A stretch of 64,000 bases of DNA from Cerasicoccus maritimus (GTDB lineage Bacteria > Verrucomicrobiota > Verrucomicrobiia > Opitutales > Cerasicoccaceae): NCBI GenBank assembly GCA_031296935.1, contig JAVDPD010000030.1:1-64000 (forward strand), in the 5' to 3' direction. Within the stretch, counting starts at the first letter, position 1; each line of letters opens with the position of its first letter. The notes beneath the pieces are model-generated. The model ran no database searches. It was given only the letters and a program-made list of their open reading frames with translations, and was not told the DNA's origin. Below are positions 35,501 through 44,879 of this stretch, piece after piece. The position numbers were made by a program, and so were the translations under genes.

Positions 35501-36175
35501 ATGGAACTCTTAACGCAGATTTACGACGAAGCTATACGCTGGTATAATTTGCCGTTTTCCGTGCTATTCGGCCTGGTTCTGATCTATTGGGCATTTCAGC
35601 TAATAGGTGGACTGTTCGGCCTCGTTTTCGACTTCGACTTCGATTTTGACGGCGATGGCGACATCGACCCGAGCGAAGCAGGCCTCATGGGCCGCTTCTC
35701 CTACGCCCTCAGCGACGGCGAAGCCCCTTTCATGTGGGCCCTGAGCGTATTCATCACCCTCATGTGGGGCATGATGATGCTCCTGAACCACTTCTTCAAC
35801 CCCATCAGCGTTTGGGGCGTTGGCATTGCGATTATGGCTGGCTCAATGGCCATTGCGCTCTACATTACACGCATGTTTATGCGTTTCTGCGCCCGTGTTT
35901 TCCGCAAGCTCTTTGGCGTTACCTCACAAAAGGAAACCTTCATTGGGGCTGTCGGTGTAGTCATCACCGCTGAAGTTACGGATAAATACGGCCAAGTGGA
36001 ACTCGACCACCACGGCGTGCCCTGCCGTTTTAATGTCGTGCTGGAAAATGAAGCCGAAGTGCTGGTCAAAGGCGACTATGCCAAAATCACCAGCAAAAAC
36101 CCAAATGGCAAAACCTACCTCGTAACCAAGACCAACGAGGAGCCACACTTAGTTGAATTGGAGGCTGCCAAGTGA
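35501..36175 (+). CDS. YqiJ/NfeD-like membrane OB-fold protein
   Basis: 224 aa. First helix about residues 18-42 (LPFSVLFGLVLIYWAFQLIG), an Asp/Phe-rich loop (FDFDFDFDGDGDIDPSEAG), then two helices (about 75-95 and 102-122), and from about 145 an OB-fold-like beta domain (FIGAVGVVITAEVTDKYGQV, EAEVLVKGDYAKITSKNP). This layout matches YqiJ, the membrane partner of the flotillin YqiK, and NfeD-type proteins. Its stop overlaps the next GTG by 4 bp (GTGA), so it heads the SPFH operon and probably anchors or caps flotillin assemblies at the membrane (inference). Confidence 0.8.
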   Translation: MELLTQIYDEAIRWYNLPFSVLFGLVLIYWAFQLIGGLFGLVFDFDFDFDGDGDIDPSEAGLMGRFSYALSDGEAPFMWALSVFITLMWGMMMLLNHFFNPISVWGVGIAIMAGSMAIALYITRMFMRFCARVFRKLFGVTSQKETFIGAVGVVITAEVTDKYGQVELDHHGVPCRFNVVLENEAEVLVKGDYAKITSKNPNGKTYLVTKTNEEPHLVELEAAK

Positions 36176-36705
36176 AATACCACAAGGCATTCGCGGGCAA
36201 AGCACTCGTCCGCTCTGGCCTCGGAGGCCGTAAAGTCACGTTCGACGGCATGTTCGTCTTTCCCGGCCTACAGCGAATTTCCAAAGTCGATATCACGATT
36301 TCCAATCTCTCACTCACTTTCACCGGGCCGGACAATCCGCTCATCGCCAAGGACCAGCAACTCTTCGACCTGAAGGTCACGCTGCAGCTCCGCGTCAACG
36401 ACACACCCAAAGACGTCCTGGCCGCAATTGATTATCTCGAAACAGACGCCCTCTTCGACCTGGATGAACGCATTCCCGAGATGATCAACGATGCCGAGCA
36501 GCTCATCCGCGCGGCCGCCAGCGAACATGATTGGAGCGAGCTCGCCGACATCACCACGCTCAAAAACGCGATCATCGAGCGCGTGCCCAAACGCTATTTC
36601 AAACCGGGCATCGTCCTGCAAGACGTCGCCCTCGACCACATAGATAAATTTCCCCCGGAGTACAGCCCCACCCAAAGCGGCGGCCTACTCTTCCGGGCGC
36701 ACTAA
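36172..36705 (+). CDS. Miniature stand-alone SPFH-domain protein
   Basis: 177 aa starting at GTG 36172. It aligns across its whole length with the first about 170 residues of the flotillin-like protein encoded next: YHKAFAGKALVRSGLGGRKV versus YRKTPQGQALVRTGFGGIRV, LQLRVNDTPKDV versus FFVRVNDTVDDV, and the GIVLQDVALDHID segment versus GYVLDDVAIDFLE. So it is an SPFH/band-7 domain without membrane anchor, coiled coil or flotillin tail. It probably arose by tandem duplication and truncation. It could cap or regulate the larger SPFH oligomer. I know no characterised equivalent. Confidence 0.75.
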   Translation: MKYHKAFAGKALVRSGLGGRKVTFDGMFVFPGLQRISKVDITISNLSLTFTGPDNPLIAKDQQLFDLKVTLQLRVNDTPKDVLAAIDYLETDALFDLDERIPEMINDAEQLIRAAASEHDWSELADITTLKNAIIERVPKRYFKPGIVLQDVALDHIDKFPPEYSPTQSGGLLFRAH

Positions 36706-36750
36706 ACTTAAATTAACAAAACAACCGTTAGCCACTAACTCCAAGTTATC

Positions 36751-38799
36751 ATGATGATATACCGCAAAACCCCGCAAGGTCAGGCCCTCGTCCGGACCGG
36801 TTTCGGAGGCATCCGCGTCTCCTTCTCAGGCATTTGGCAAGTATTCTTCGCCCACATGCTCGAAGAGATGGATATCTCCATCAAGCGCGTCCGCGTCGAC
36901 CGCCGCGCCAAGGAAGGCCTGATCTGCCGCGACAACATCCGCGCGGATATCACCGTCGACTTCTTCGTCCGCGTCAACGACACCGTGGACGACGTTAAAA
37001 AGGTCGCCACGGCCATCGGTTGCGGCCGCGCCAGCGACCCCGAGCAGATCAAGGTCCTCTTCGACGCAAAATTCTCCGAAGCACTCAAGACCGTTGGTAA
37101 ACAATTCGACTTCGAGGAGCTCTACATCGAGCGCGAAAAGTTCCGCGACGAAATCATCAAGGTCATCGGCGTCGACTTAAATGGCTATGTGCTAGACGAC
37201 GTCGCCATCGACTTCCTTGAGCAAACGTCCCTGACCGAGCTCAACCCGGACAACATCCTCGACGCTGAGGGTATTAAGAAGATCACCGACCGCACCTCGC
37301 GCGAAAAGATCCTCGCCAACCAGATCGACCAGGATCGCATCAAGACGATCACCAAGCAGAACGTCGAAGCCCGCGAAGCCGTCCTTGAGCTCGAAAAGCA
37401 ACAAGCTGAGGCCGAGCAAAAGCAAAAGCGCGAAATAGCCGTCATCACTTCCCGCGAAGAGGCCGAGGCCGCCCGCGTCCACGAAGAGCAACGTCTCCGC
37501 GCTGATCAAGCCCGCATCGCCACCGACGAAGAGCTTGCCATCGCCGAGGAGAACAAAGAGCGCCAGATCATCGTTGCCCAGAAGAACAAACAGCGCACGG
37601 ACGCCGTTGAAACCGAACGAGTCGAGCGCGACCGCCAACTCGAAGTCGTCGAGCGTAACAAGGTTACGCAGCTTGCCGACATCGAGAAGGACAAGGCCGT
37701 TGAAAAGGAAAAGCGCGAGATCCAGGAGGTCATCAAAGAACGCGTGATGGTCGAAAAGACCGTGGTCGTAGAACAGGAAAAGATCAAAGACACCGAAGCC
37801 TTTGCCGGCGCCGACCGCGCGAAAAAGGTCGCCATCACCGCCGCCGAACAACGGGCCGAAGAACAGCTCGTTGAGAAGGTCAAGACCGCTCAGGCCAACA
37901 AGGAAGCCGAGCAGCTCAAGGCTGACGAACTTTATTACCACGAGGTCCGCAAGGCCGAGTCTTCCAAGAAGGCTGTCGAACTCCACGCTGAAGAAACCGT
38001 CATCTCCGCCGAAGCGCGCGAGACCGCTGCTGGCCGCGACTCTGCCGCCAAGAAGACCCTCGCCGAAGGTGTCACCGCCGAGTCCTCCGCCGTTGGTTTG
38101 GGCGAAGCAGCTGTCCTCGAAGCCAAGGCCGCCGCGTTCCAAAAACAAGGCGAAGCCGAGGCCACCGTTGCCGAAAAGAAATACCTCGCCGAGGCCAAGG
38201 GCATCAGCGAAAAGGGAGCCGCTTCCGCCAGCGCCGACGAGAAGAAGTACCTGGCCGAAGCCGAAGGCATCCACAAGAAGGCCGACGCCATGAAGGTCTT
38301 CAACGAAGCCGGCAAGGAGCACGAAGAGTTCAAGTTGCGCCTGCAAAAGGACAAGGAAGTCGAGCTCGCCGAAATCGAGGTCAACGAGAAGATCGCCGAG
38401 CATCAGGCCAAGGTCTTGGGCGAAGCGCTCAAGAACACCCGCGTCGACATCGTCGGCGGCAGCACGGACTTCTACGACCGCGTCGTGGGCGCCGTCACGC
38501 GCGGCAAATCGGTCGACCGCCTGCTCAACAACTCCGAAGCCCTGACCGACGTCAAGCAGACCTTCTTCAACGGCGACCCGGAATACTTCAAGGCCAAGCT
38601 CAAGGAGTGGACTTCGCAGTTCAACATCAGCACCGAGGACGTGAAGAATCTGTCCATCGCCGCCCTTCTGACTCGCATCGGCGAACAAGCCGAAGGCCAG
38701 GACAAAAAGGAAGCAAACGACCTCCTCTCCCTCGCCGAAAAATACGGCCTCAGCGGCAAGAAAGCCGGCGAGTTCTTGGACCAGTTGATTCGCAATTAA
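36751..38799 (+). CDS. Flotillin-like SPFH/band-7 protein
   Basis: 682 aa. SPFH domain residues about 1-185 (QGQALVRTGFGGIRVSFSGI, VRVNDTVDDVKKVATAIG), then a Glu/Ala/Lys-rich coiled coil (about 190-560) with an internal repeat built on EKKYLAEAKGI / EKKYLAEAEGI, and a flotillin-type C-terminal part (VDIVGGSTDFYDRVVGAVTR, about 565-585) plus a helical end (KYGLSGKKAGEFLDQLIRN). Unlike YqiK there is no N-terminal membrane helix, so membrane contact presumably comes from the YqiJ-like partner. Such proteins build membrane-associated scaffolds. Second ATG at 36754. Confidence 0.85.
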   Translation: MMIYRKTPQGQALVRTGFGGIRVSFSGIWQVFFAHMLEEMDISIKRVRVDRRAKEGLICRDNIRADITVDFFVRVNDTVDDVKKVATAIGCGRASDPEQIKVLFDAKFSEALKTVGKQFDFEELYIEREKFRDEIIKVIGVDLNGYVLDDVAIDFLEQTSLTELNPDNILDAEGIKKITDRTSREKILANQIDQDRIKTITKQNVEAREAVLELEKQQAEAEQKQKREIAVITSREEAEAARVHEEQRLRADQARIATDEELAIAEENKERQIIVAQKNKQRTDAVETERVERDRQLEVVERNKVTQLADIEKDKAVEKEKREIQEVIKERVMVEKTVVVEQEKIKDTEAFAGADRAKKVAITAAEQRAEEQLVEKVKTAQANKEAEQLKADELYYHEVRKAESSKKAVELHAEETVISAEARETAAGRDSAAKKTLAEGVTAESSAVGLGEAAVLEAKAAAFQKQGEAEATVAEKKYLAEAKGISEKGAASASADEKKYLAEAEGIHKKADAMKVFNEAGKEHEEFKLRLQKDKEVELAEIEVNEKIAEHQAKVLGEALKNTRVDIVGGSTDFYDRVVGAVTRGKSVDRLLNNSEALTDVKQTFFNGDPEYFKAKLKEWTSQFNISTEDVKNLSIAALLTRIGEQAEGQDKKEANDLLSLAEKYGLSGKKAGEFLDQLIRN

Positions 38800-38835
38800 T
38801 GCGGGTCAGCTGGCCTACCAGCTAAACGTATTTAG

Positions 38836-38875
38836 TATCGCGGAGAACGCCGAGGAGGTCGCTGAGAGCGCAAAG
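38836..38875 (+). repeat. Left 40-bp terminal inverted repeat of GxxExxY cassette
   Basis: TATCGCGGAG...GAGGAGGTCGCTGAGAGCGC at 38836-38875 is repeated inverted at 39262-39302 with only a few differences and one gap. It directly precedes the ATG of the GxxExxY gene at 38880. Confidence 0.85.
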
Positions 38876-38879
38876 AACA

Positions 38880-39254
38880 ATGAATACATTAACCGAAAAA
38901 ATCATTGGAGCTGCAATAGAGGTCCATCGGGTTTTAGGCCCTGGATTGTTGGAAAGCTCGTATGAGAAGTGCCTGGCTCATGAGCTACACTTGCGAGGCA
39001 TTCAGTGCATTCGCCAACAGAAGCAACCGATCATCTACAAGGGATTAGAGATCGATGAAGGTTATCGGCTGGATATATTCGTCGAAGGTCAAATCATCCT
39101 CGAGCTGAAGGCAGTAGATAAACTCACCGACCTCCATCTCGCGCAGCTATTGACCTATCTAAAACACTCCGGCTGCACAGTAGGTTACCTGATGAATTTC
39201 AACGAAAAGCTATTCAAAGATGGCTTACGTCGTGTCGTGCTCAATCACACGTAA
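38880..39254 (+). CDS. GxxExxY protein (PD-(D/E)XK nuclease fold)
   Basis: 124 aa. Hallmark GPGLLESSYEKCLAHEL gives the family name; the nuclease-fold residues are visible in GYRLDIFVEGQIILELKAVD (Asp, then Glu-x-Lys). The family is widespread, usually of unknown function, and is presumed to be a small nuclease. The gene is bracketed by a 40-bp inverted repeat and lies between the flotillin gene and the giant ATPase gene, which look like parts of one operon. It therefore seems to have been inserted as a small cassette. Confidence 0.88.
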   Translation: MNTLTEKIIGAAIEVHRVLGPGLLESSYEKCLAHELHLRGIQCIRQQKQPIIYKGLEIDEGYRLDIFVEGQIILELKAVDKLTDLHLAQLLTYLKHSGCTVGYLMNFNEKLFKDGLRRVVLNHT

Positions 39255-39261
39255 CAAATTA

Positions 39262-39302
39262 CTCTGCGCTCTCAGCGACCTCCTCCGCGTCACTCCGCGA
39301 TA
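39262..39302 (-). repeat. Right 41-bp terminal inverted repeat of GxxExxY cassette
   Basis: Reverse complement of the 38836-38875 arm; starts 8 bp after the GxxExxY stop. CTCTGCGCTCTCAGCGACC is the core seen here on the plus strand. The same kind of sequence is known beside GxxExxY genes in other bacteria. Confidence 0.85.
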
Positions 39303-39340
39303 CCAAACCCACGTATCCCCAGCATCCACTCTCCCTTCCA

Positions 39341-42300
39341 ATGGCCGACACCGCCACAGAAACCGAAAACAAAGCCGCGACTCCTAAGCTCGAAGGCGGC
39401 GCCTACGAAGTCATCCGTCAGCGGCTGGACACCCAGTCCGCCGCCTTGCTCGAGCGCCTGCAAACGCTCAACAAGAACCGGCAGGATGTTTTCGGCGCTA
39501 TCGAAAACAAGCTCATCGGCACGGACCGCATCACCACCGAGCACAATTGCACGCCGCGTGGAATGGTGTCGCTGCCGGGCGGACGTTTTCTATTCGGCTA
39601 CAACGTGAAGCTCGGCCTCAAATCTCAGATGGAAGTCGGCGATGTGTTCTCGGTTTACCGCTTTCAAAGCAGTGACAAGACCTTCCATGCCGAGTCGCTG
39701 GACCTGATCAATAACCGTGATTTCCAGGACGACTTCGCCTATCTCTACAAGTATTACAAGGCCACGACTTTCGTAAAGTTCCTCAAGCGCGGTGCAGAGC
39801 TCTTCATGGCTTTTCGCATCAGCGAGGACGTGCGCGACATCAAGGTCTTCAAGTGGATCATCACTGATACGGGCATGGAGTATGTCGGCAACCGCTTCGA
39901 CACCGAATACACCTTTCCGGAGCAGCACTCGTTTCAATGGATTCGCGCGCATCGCGACATGCAGCGCAGCGGCCAACACCCGCACATTTCCATCGAGGAT
40001 AAAATCTTCGTGGAAACCGTTGGCGGCGACTTGACCATTAAGATCGAGGACAACACTTCCGACGGCTCAGGCATCTACGATGAGCCGGTCGACCATGTCG
40101 ACCAAACCCTGGACGACGCCGACATTTTCTACGCTGTCGTCGGCGACCTCATTCTTCTGCGCATCCTCCCCTATCAGGAGAAAAAGACGCGCTACTTCAT
40201 CTACAACCACAAGGTCAAAGAGGTCCGCCGCACCGACGCCATCGGCACAAGCTGCGTCGCCCTCCCCGAGGACCAGGGGGTAATATTCGCCAACGGCTAC
40301 TACCTCCACAGCGGCGAGTGCAAGCTATTCGACAGCGAGCTCAGCAACATGTGGTTCGAACGCCTGGTGAAGTCGCCCAACGGCGAAGACTACCTCTACT
40401 CGTTCTACGAGCGCGTGAGTGGCGAATACGTTTTGATGAGCTACAACCTCATCGAGCAAAGCGTCGCCACGCCAATTGTTTGCAATGGCTTCTCGCTCTT
40501 CGATGACGGTGAACTGATCTACTTCCGCGGCGACGGAGAAGCGCAAAAGCATCACTCGCTGCAGATCTGGCAAACGCCATACACGAGCGACGACCTCCCG
40601 CCCACGGGCAACAACGACAGCTACCTCTTCAAGGTCGGCAACAAGGAAGTCGTCCGCTGCATGAGCGAGTGCTACGAGGTCTATAACCTCCTGCAAAAAG
40701 AGGAAAGCTACAGCGGGCTTTACGTCGACTTGGTCAAGCTCAGCAGCGACATCCTCGACACGTATTTCTGGCTCAACAACGCCGAGGCCGCGAACATTCA
40801 GGAAACGCTCCAGACCATCAATAAGACCGCTCAAAGCGCGATCGATGAGTTCGACAAGGTTCAGCGCATCCGCAAGTCCACCAACGAGCAAACCGAAGCC
40901 GTCAGCATCCGCGTGCGTAAGCTGACAACGGAGGTCAGCTCCACGCGTCCGGACGACATCATGGGCTTCGTCCGCAGCCTCGCTGATCTGCGCACTGTCC
41001 GCGGCGAGATCATCGGCCTGCGCGATCTGCGCTACGCCGACGTCCCGCTTTCCGAAAAGCTCGAAGAGCAAGTCAAAGCCCTCTCCGACCAAGTCGCCCG
41101 CCAGGCTGTTGAATTCCTGCTGCTCGACGAAGCGCTCGACCCCTACCGCAACGCGGTGGAAGAACAAGCGGCGGCGATTGAAGCCATCGAGAAAGTCACC
41201 GAGGCCAACGCCATCAACGAGAAGCTCGACGAGGCGGGCGCAGAGCTGGAGCTGCTCATCGAAATCGTGGGCAACCTGAAGATCGACGATGCGACGCAGA
41301 CTACCCGCATCATCGACTCGATCTCCAACATTTACTCGCGGCTCAACCAGGTCCGCAACGACTTGAAGGCGCGCCGCAAAGAGCTGATGCTCGTCGAAGG
41401 CGCAGCGCAGTTCAATGCCCAGCTCAAGCTGCTCAACCAAGCCGTCGCCAACTACCTTGACCTTTGCGAGACGCCCAAGCAATGCGACGATTACCTGACC
41501 AAGCTCATGGTCCAGCTTGAGGAACTCGAAGGCAAATACGCGGACTTCGACGAATACCTCGAACAACTGTCCACCAAGCGCGACGAGCTCTACAATGCTT
41601 TTGAGACGAAGAAGATGGCGCTGCAGGAGGCGCGCAACCGGCAGACCACACGTCTGCTCGCCAGCGCCAAGCGCATCCTGACCGGCATCGAAAACCGCGC
41701 CAAAGGCTTCAAGGAAATCACGGACATCAACGGCTATTTCGCGAGCGACCTCATGGTCGAAAAAGTCCGCGACATTGCCGACGAACTCGGTGAGATCGGC
41801 GAAAACCTGAAGGGCGACGACATCCTCGGTCAGCTCAAAACCGTCCAGAGCGACGCCATTCGCCAGCTCAAGGACAAGCAGGAACTCTTTGCCGACGGCG
41901 ATGACATCATCAAGTTCGGCCGCCACCACTTCAGCGTCAACACGCAAGAGCTGGCGCTGACCACCGTGCAGCGCGAAGGCGGCATCTACTTCCACTTGTC
42001 GGGCACGCAGTTCTTCGACCCGATCAAGGACGAGCAGCTCAACGCCACCAAGCCGGTCTGGGACATGCAGTCCGTCAGCGAAAGCCGCACCGTTTACCGT
42101 GGCGAATACCTGGCATACCAACTCCTCCGCCACTTCGACACGGTCAAGCCCGACGGCAAGTCCGAGTTGAGCATCTCCATCGCCGACTACCAAGCTTTGG
42201 ATGACAAAGCTCGCCTCGAGTTCGTGCAGAAGTTCATGGCGCCTCGCTATGAAGAAGGCTACATGAAGGGCGTGCACGATGAGGATGCGCAAAAGCTGCT

Positions 42301-44842
42301 CGACGCCTTGCTCACGATTCACAGCGCCGCGGGTCTCCTTCGCTACTCGCCCCAAGCCCGCGCGTGTGGCCTAGTTTACTGGCAGCATTTTCTGGGGCGC
42401 ACGCCGGACAACGATTTGCTCGAAGCAAAGGTCGACGCCTTTGGCGACATGCTCCGCCTCTTCCCGCAATACCGCACGCAAGACGGCTACATTCGCGAGC
42501 TGACCAAGCGCATCGCCAACTTCTGCCAGGAGACCGAACTTTGCGATGCAAAGTTTGCGGACCAGGCAGCGGAATATCTCTTCCGCGAACTCGTCGACGC
42601 CGAGACCTTCACCGTTTCCAACGAGGCTGCGACGCTCGCCGAAGGCTTCTCACATGAGCTCGTGGCCAAGCGTTTCACCGATAAGTTCGAGAAAGCCCGC
42701 GCAGGCATGCGCGCCAACGCCGTGGGCGAGTTTCAAGTGCTGCGCGACTGGCTACGCGGTTATGCGATCTCGCGCAACCTACCCGAGAGTCAGTTTGACT
42801 ACATCGAAGAAGCGGCGGCGCACTTGCTGCGCGGCCCCATCGAGAAGCGCTACGTCGTGGAAGTGCCGATCGAAACCGATGTCGCTGGCCTGCGCGGCGA
42901 TCACGACGTCATCGAGGCGAAGTCCCTTCACCTGCACTACAACAAGTTCCTGGAGAAGCTGCGCGACCACGAGCGCGAAGTTGTCCCGATGTATCGCCAG
43001 TTCCAGGCGCGCAAGCAAGAGCTGGTTGATGAGTTCCGCGAAGACTTGCGCCTCGACGAGCTAAAGCCGCGCGTGATGTCGGCCTTTGTGCGCAACCAAC
43101 TACTCGACAAGGTTTACCTGCCGATGATCGGCGACAACCTCGCCAAGCAGATCGGCACCGCCGGCGAAGACGCGCGCACCGACCGCATGGGCATGCTGCT
43201 GCTCATCTCGCCGCCGGGTTATGGTAAGACGACGCTCATGGAATACATCGCCAACCGTCTGGGCATCACCTTTGTGAAGATCAACGGCCCGGCGATCGGT
43301 CACCACGTCACCAGCATCGACCCCGAAGAAGCGCCCAACAAGGCCGCAGCCGAGGAAGTCGAAAAGCTGAACCTCGCCTTCGAGATGGGCGACAACGTGA
43401 TGATCTACCTCGACGACATCCAGCACTGTAATCCCGAGCTGCTGCAGAAGTTCATTTCCCTCTGCGATGCCCAGCGCAAAATCGAAGGCGTGTGGAAGGG
43501 CAAGGCGCGCACCTACGACCTAAAGGGCCGCAAGGTGGCGGTCGTCATGGCGGGCAATCCCTACACCGAGACCGGCGGCAAGTTCCAGATTCCGGACATG
43601 CTCGCGAACCGCGCCGACACCTACAACCTCGGCGACATCATTGGCGGGCATCGTGGCGCGTTTGAAGATTCCTATCTGGAAAACTCGCTCACCTCCAACG
43701 CCGCTCTGCGTCCGCTTTCCAACCGCAGCCGCAAGGATGTTTACTCGGTCATCAAGATTGCCAAGACCGGCATCCGCGAGGGCGTTGATTTCGAGGGCAG
43801 TTACTCGGGCGAAGAGGTCGAAGAAATGGTCGGCGTCATGAAGAAGATGATGCGCGTCCGCGACACCATCTTGCGCGTCAATTTGGAATACATCCGCAGC
43901 GCCGCGCAGGCTGATGAATTCCGCACCGAGCCTCCGTTCAAGCTCCAGGGCTCTTACCGCAACATGAACCGCATCTCGGAGAAGCTGCTGCCGATCATGA
44001 GCGATGACGAAGTGGAATCGTTGATCGACGACCACTACGAAAACGAGTCGCAAACCCTAACCGATGGCGCCGAGGCCAACTTGCTCAAGTTCCGTCAGCT
44101 TGAAGGCAAGATCACGCCGCCCGAAGAAGAGCGCTGGAATGAAATCAAGAAGCGCTTCACGAAAAACAAGATCATGGGCGGCGGCGACCAAGACCCGGTC
44201 AACAAAGTTGTCTCTCAACTCGCCGACAACAACATGGCCCTCAGTGAAGGCCTCGCCCTCCTCGGCGAACGCCTCACCGCGATGCGCCAGCCCATTTCCT
44301 TCGACGACGCCACGCTCGACAAACTGCACGCCCTTCTCCCCGCTCCCCCTGAGCCCAAGCCGCTACAAATCGACGAAGCCACCTTGGCCCAGCTCGGAGC
44401 CCTGCTACCGAAGCCACAGCCCCTCGCGTTAGACGAAGCAACCCTAGCTCAGCTCGGCGCGATGCTGCCCAAGCCAAAACCGCAGCAGCCCGTCCAGCTC
44501 GACGAGGAAACCATCGTTCAGTTGGCGTCTATTTTACCCAAGCCACCAACGCCGACATTGGGGCTATCGGAAGAAGCGACTGCACTCTTGCAGCAGCTTG
44601 CCGCCAGCCTGGAAAAGGCTGCCAAGCCCAAGCCTGCCTCGAAGCCTCAAGCCACCGGCAATACCGAGCTCGCCGCCGCCATCGAGCAGCTCGGCGAGAA
44701 GCTCGCTAACCGCCAAAGCGTCGTGCTGCCGAAGTTGTCACTCGATGAAAAGACCGACAACACCCTCGATCAAATCCTCGAAGCCTTCCACCTACTCTTC
44801 CGCCACACGGGTATTGATAACACAAACGACAAAGCAAAATAG
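39341..44842 (+). CDS. Giant AAA+ ATPase (DUF3686, DNA-repair-ATPase type)
   Basis: 1833 aa. N-terminal about 450 residues are beta-rich with repeated short strands (RGMVSLPGGRFLFGYNVKLG, FRISEDVRDIKVFKWIITD), suggestive of a propeller and matching what I recall of DUF3686. Residues about 480-850 are long helices/coiled coil (SIRVRKLTTEVSSTRPDD). The AAA+ core has Walker A PPGYGKTT (1291-1298), Walker B VMIYLDD (1353-1359) and a sensor-like MAGNPYTETGGKF. The tail (about 1650-1740) has four proline-rich repeats built on LDEATLAQLGALLPKP. Proteins like this are annotated DNA repair ATPase without experimental basis. It probably works with the upstream SPFH proteins. Confidence 0.82.
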   Translation: MADTATETENKAATPKLEGGAYEVIRQRLDTQSAALLERLQTLNKNRQDVFGAIENKLIGTDRITTEHNCTPRGMVSLPGGRFLFGYNVKLGLKSQMEVGDVFSVYRFQSSDKTFHAESLDLINNRDFQDDFAYLYKYYKATTFVKFLKRGAELFMAFRISEDVRDIKVFKWIITDTGMEYVGNRFDTEYTFPEQHSFQWIRAHRDMQRSGQHPHISIEDKIFVETVGGDLTIKIEDNTSDGSGIYDEPVDHVDQTLDDADIFYAVVGDLILLRILPYQEKKTRYFIYNHKVKEVRRTDAIGTSCVALPEDQGVIFANGYYLHSGECKLFDSELSNMWFERLVKSPNGEDYLYSFYERVSGEYVLMSYNLIEQSVATPIVCNGFSLFDDGELIYFRGDGEAQKHHSLQIWQTPYTSDDLPPTGNNDSYLFKVGNKEVVRCMSECYEVYNLLQKEESYSGLYVDLVKLSSDILDTYFWLNNAEAANIQETLQTINKTAQSAIDEFDKVQRIRKSTNEQTEAVSIRVRKLTTEVSSTRPDDIMGFVRSLADLRTVRGEIIGLRDLRYADVPLSEKLEEQVKALSDQVARQAVEFLLLDEALDPYRNAVEEQAAAIEAIEKVTEANAINEKLDEAGAELELLIEIVGNLKIDDATQTTRIIDSISNIYSRLNQVRNDLKARRKELMLVEGAAQFNAQLKLLNQAVANYLDLCETPKQCDDYLTKLMVQLEELEGKYADFDEYLEQLSTKRDELYNAFETKKMALQEARNRQTTRLLASAKRILTGIENRAKGFKEITDINGYFASDLMVEKVRDIADELGEIGENLKGDDILGQLKTVQSDAIRQLKDKQELFADGDDIIKFGRHHFSVNTQELALTTVQREGGIYFHLSGTQFFDPIKDEQLNATKPVWDMQSVSESRTVYRGEYLAYQLLRHFDTVKPDGKSELSISIADYQALDDKARLEFVQKFMAPRYEEGYMKGVHDEDAQKLLDALLTIHSAAGLLRYSPQARACGLVYWQHFLGRTPDNDLLEAKVDAFGDMLRLFPQYRTQDGYIRELTKRIANFCQETELCDAKFADQAAEYLFRELVDAETFTVSNEAATLAEGFSHELVAKRFTDKFEKARAGMRANAVGEFQVLRDWLRGYAISRNLPESQFDYIEEAAAHLLRGPIEKRYVVEVPIETDVAGLRGDHDVIEAKSLHLHYNKFLEKLRDHEREVVPMYRQFQARKQELVDEFREDLRLDELKPRVMSAFVRNQLLDKVYLPMIGDNLAKQIGTAGEDARTDRMGMLLLISPPGYGKTTLMEYIANRLGITFVKINGPAIGHHVTSIDPEEAPNKAAAEEVEKLNLAFEMGDNVMIYLDDIQHCNPELLQKFISLCDAQRKIEGVWKGKARTYDLKGRKVAVVMAGNPYTETGGKFQIPDMLANRADTYNLGDIIGGHRGAFEDSYLENSLTSNAALRPLSNRSRKDVYSVIKIAKTGIREGVDFEGSYSGEEVEEMVGVMKKMMRVRDTILRVNLEYIRSAAQADEFRTEPPFKLQGSYRNMNRISEKLLPIMSDDEVESLIDDHYENESQTLTDGAEANLLKFRQLEGKITPPEEERWNEIKKRFTKNKIMGGGDQDPVNKVVSQLADNNMALSEGLALLGERLTAMRQPISFDDATLDKLHALLPAPPEPKPLQIDEATLAQLGALLPKPQPLALDEATLAQLGAMLPKPKPQQPVQLDEETIVQLASILPKPPTPTLGLSEEATALLQQLAASLEKAAKPKPASKPQATGNTELAAAIEQLGEKLANRQSVVLPKLSLDEKTDNTLDQILEAFHLLFRHTGIDNTNDKAK

Positions 44843-44879
44843 AGCGCTTGAATTCAATTTCATTCAAAGCCGCAGGTGA

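Noticed and set aside
37192..38688. 498-aa minus-strand ORF opposite the flotillin gene
   Set aside because: Leu/Phe/Gly/Asp-rich mirror of a Glu/Lys/Ala coiled coil; no start context or homology-like motif.
40325..42355. 676-aa minus-strand ORF opposite the giant ATPase
   Set aside because: Antisense of coiled-coil codons; the plus strand frame is continuous with domain features over 5.5 kb.
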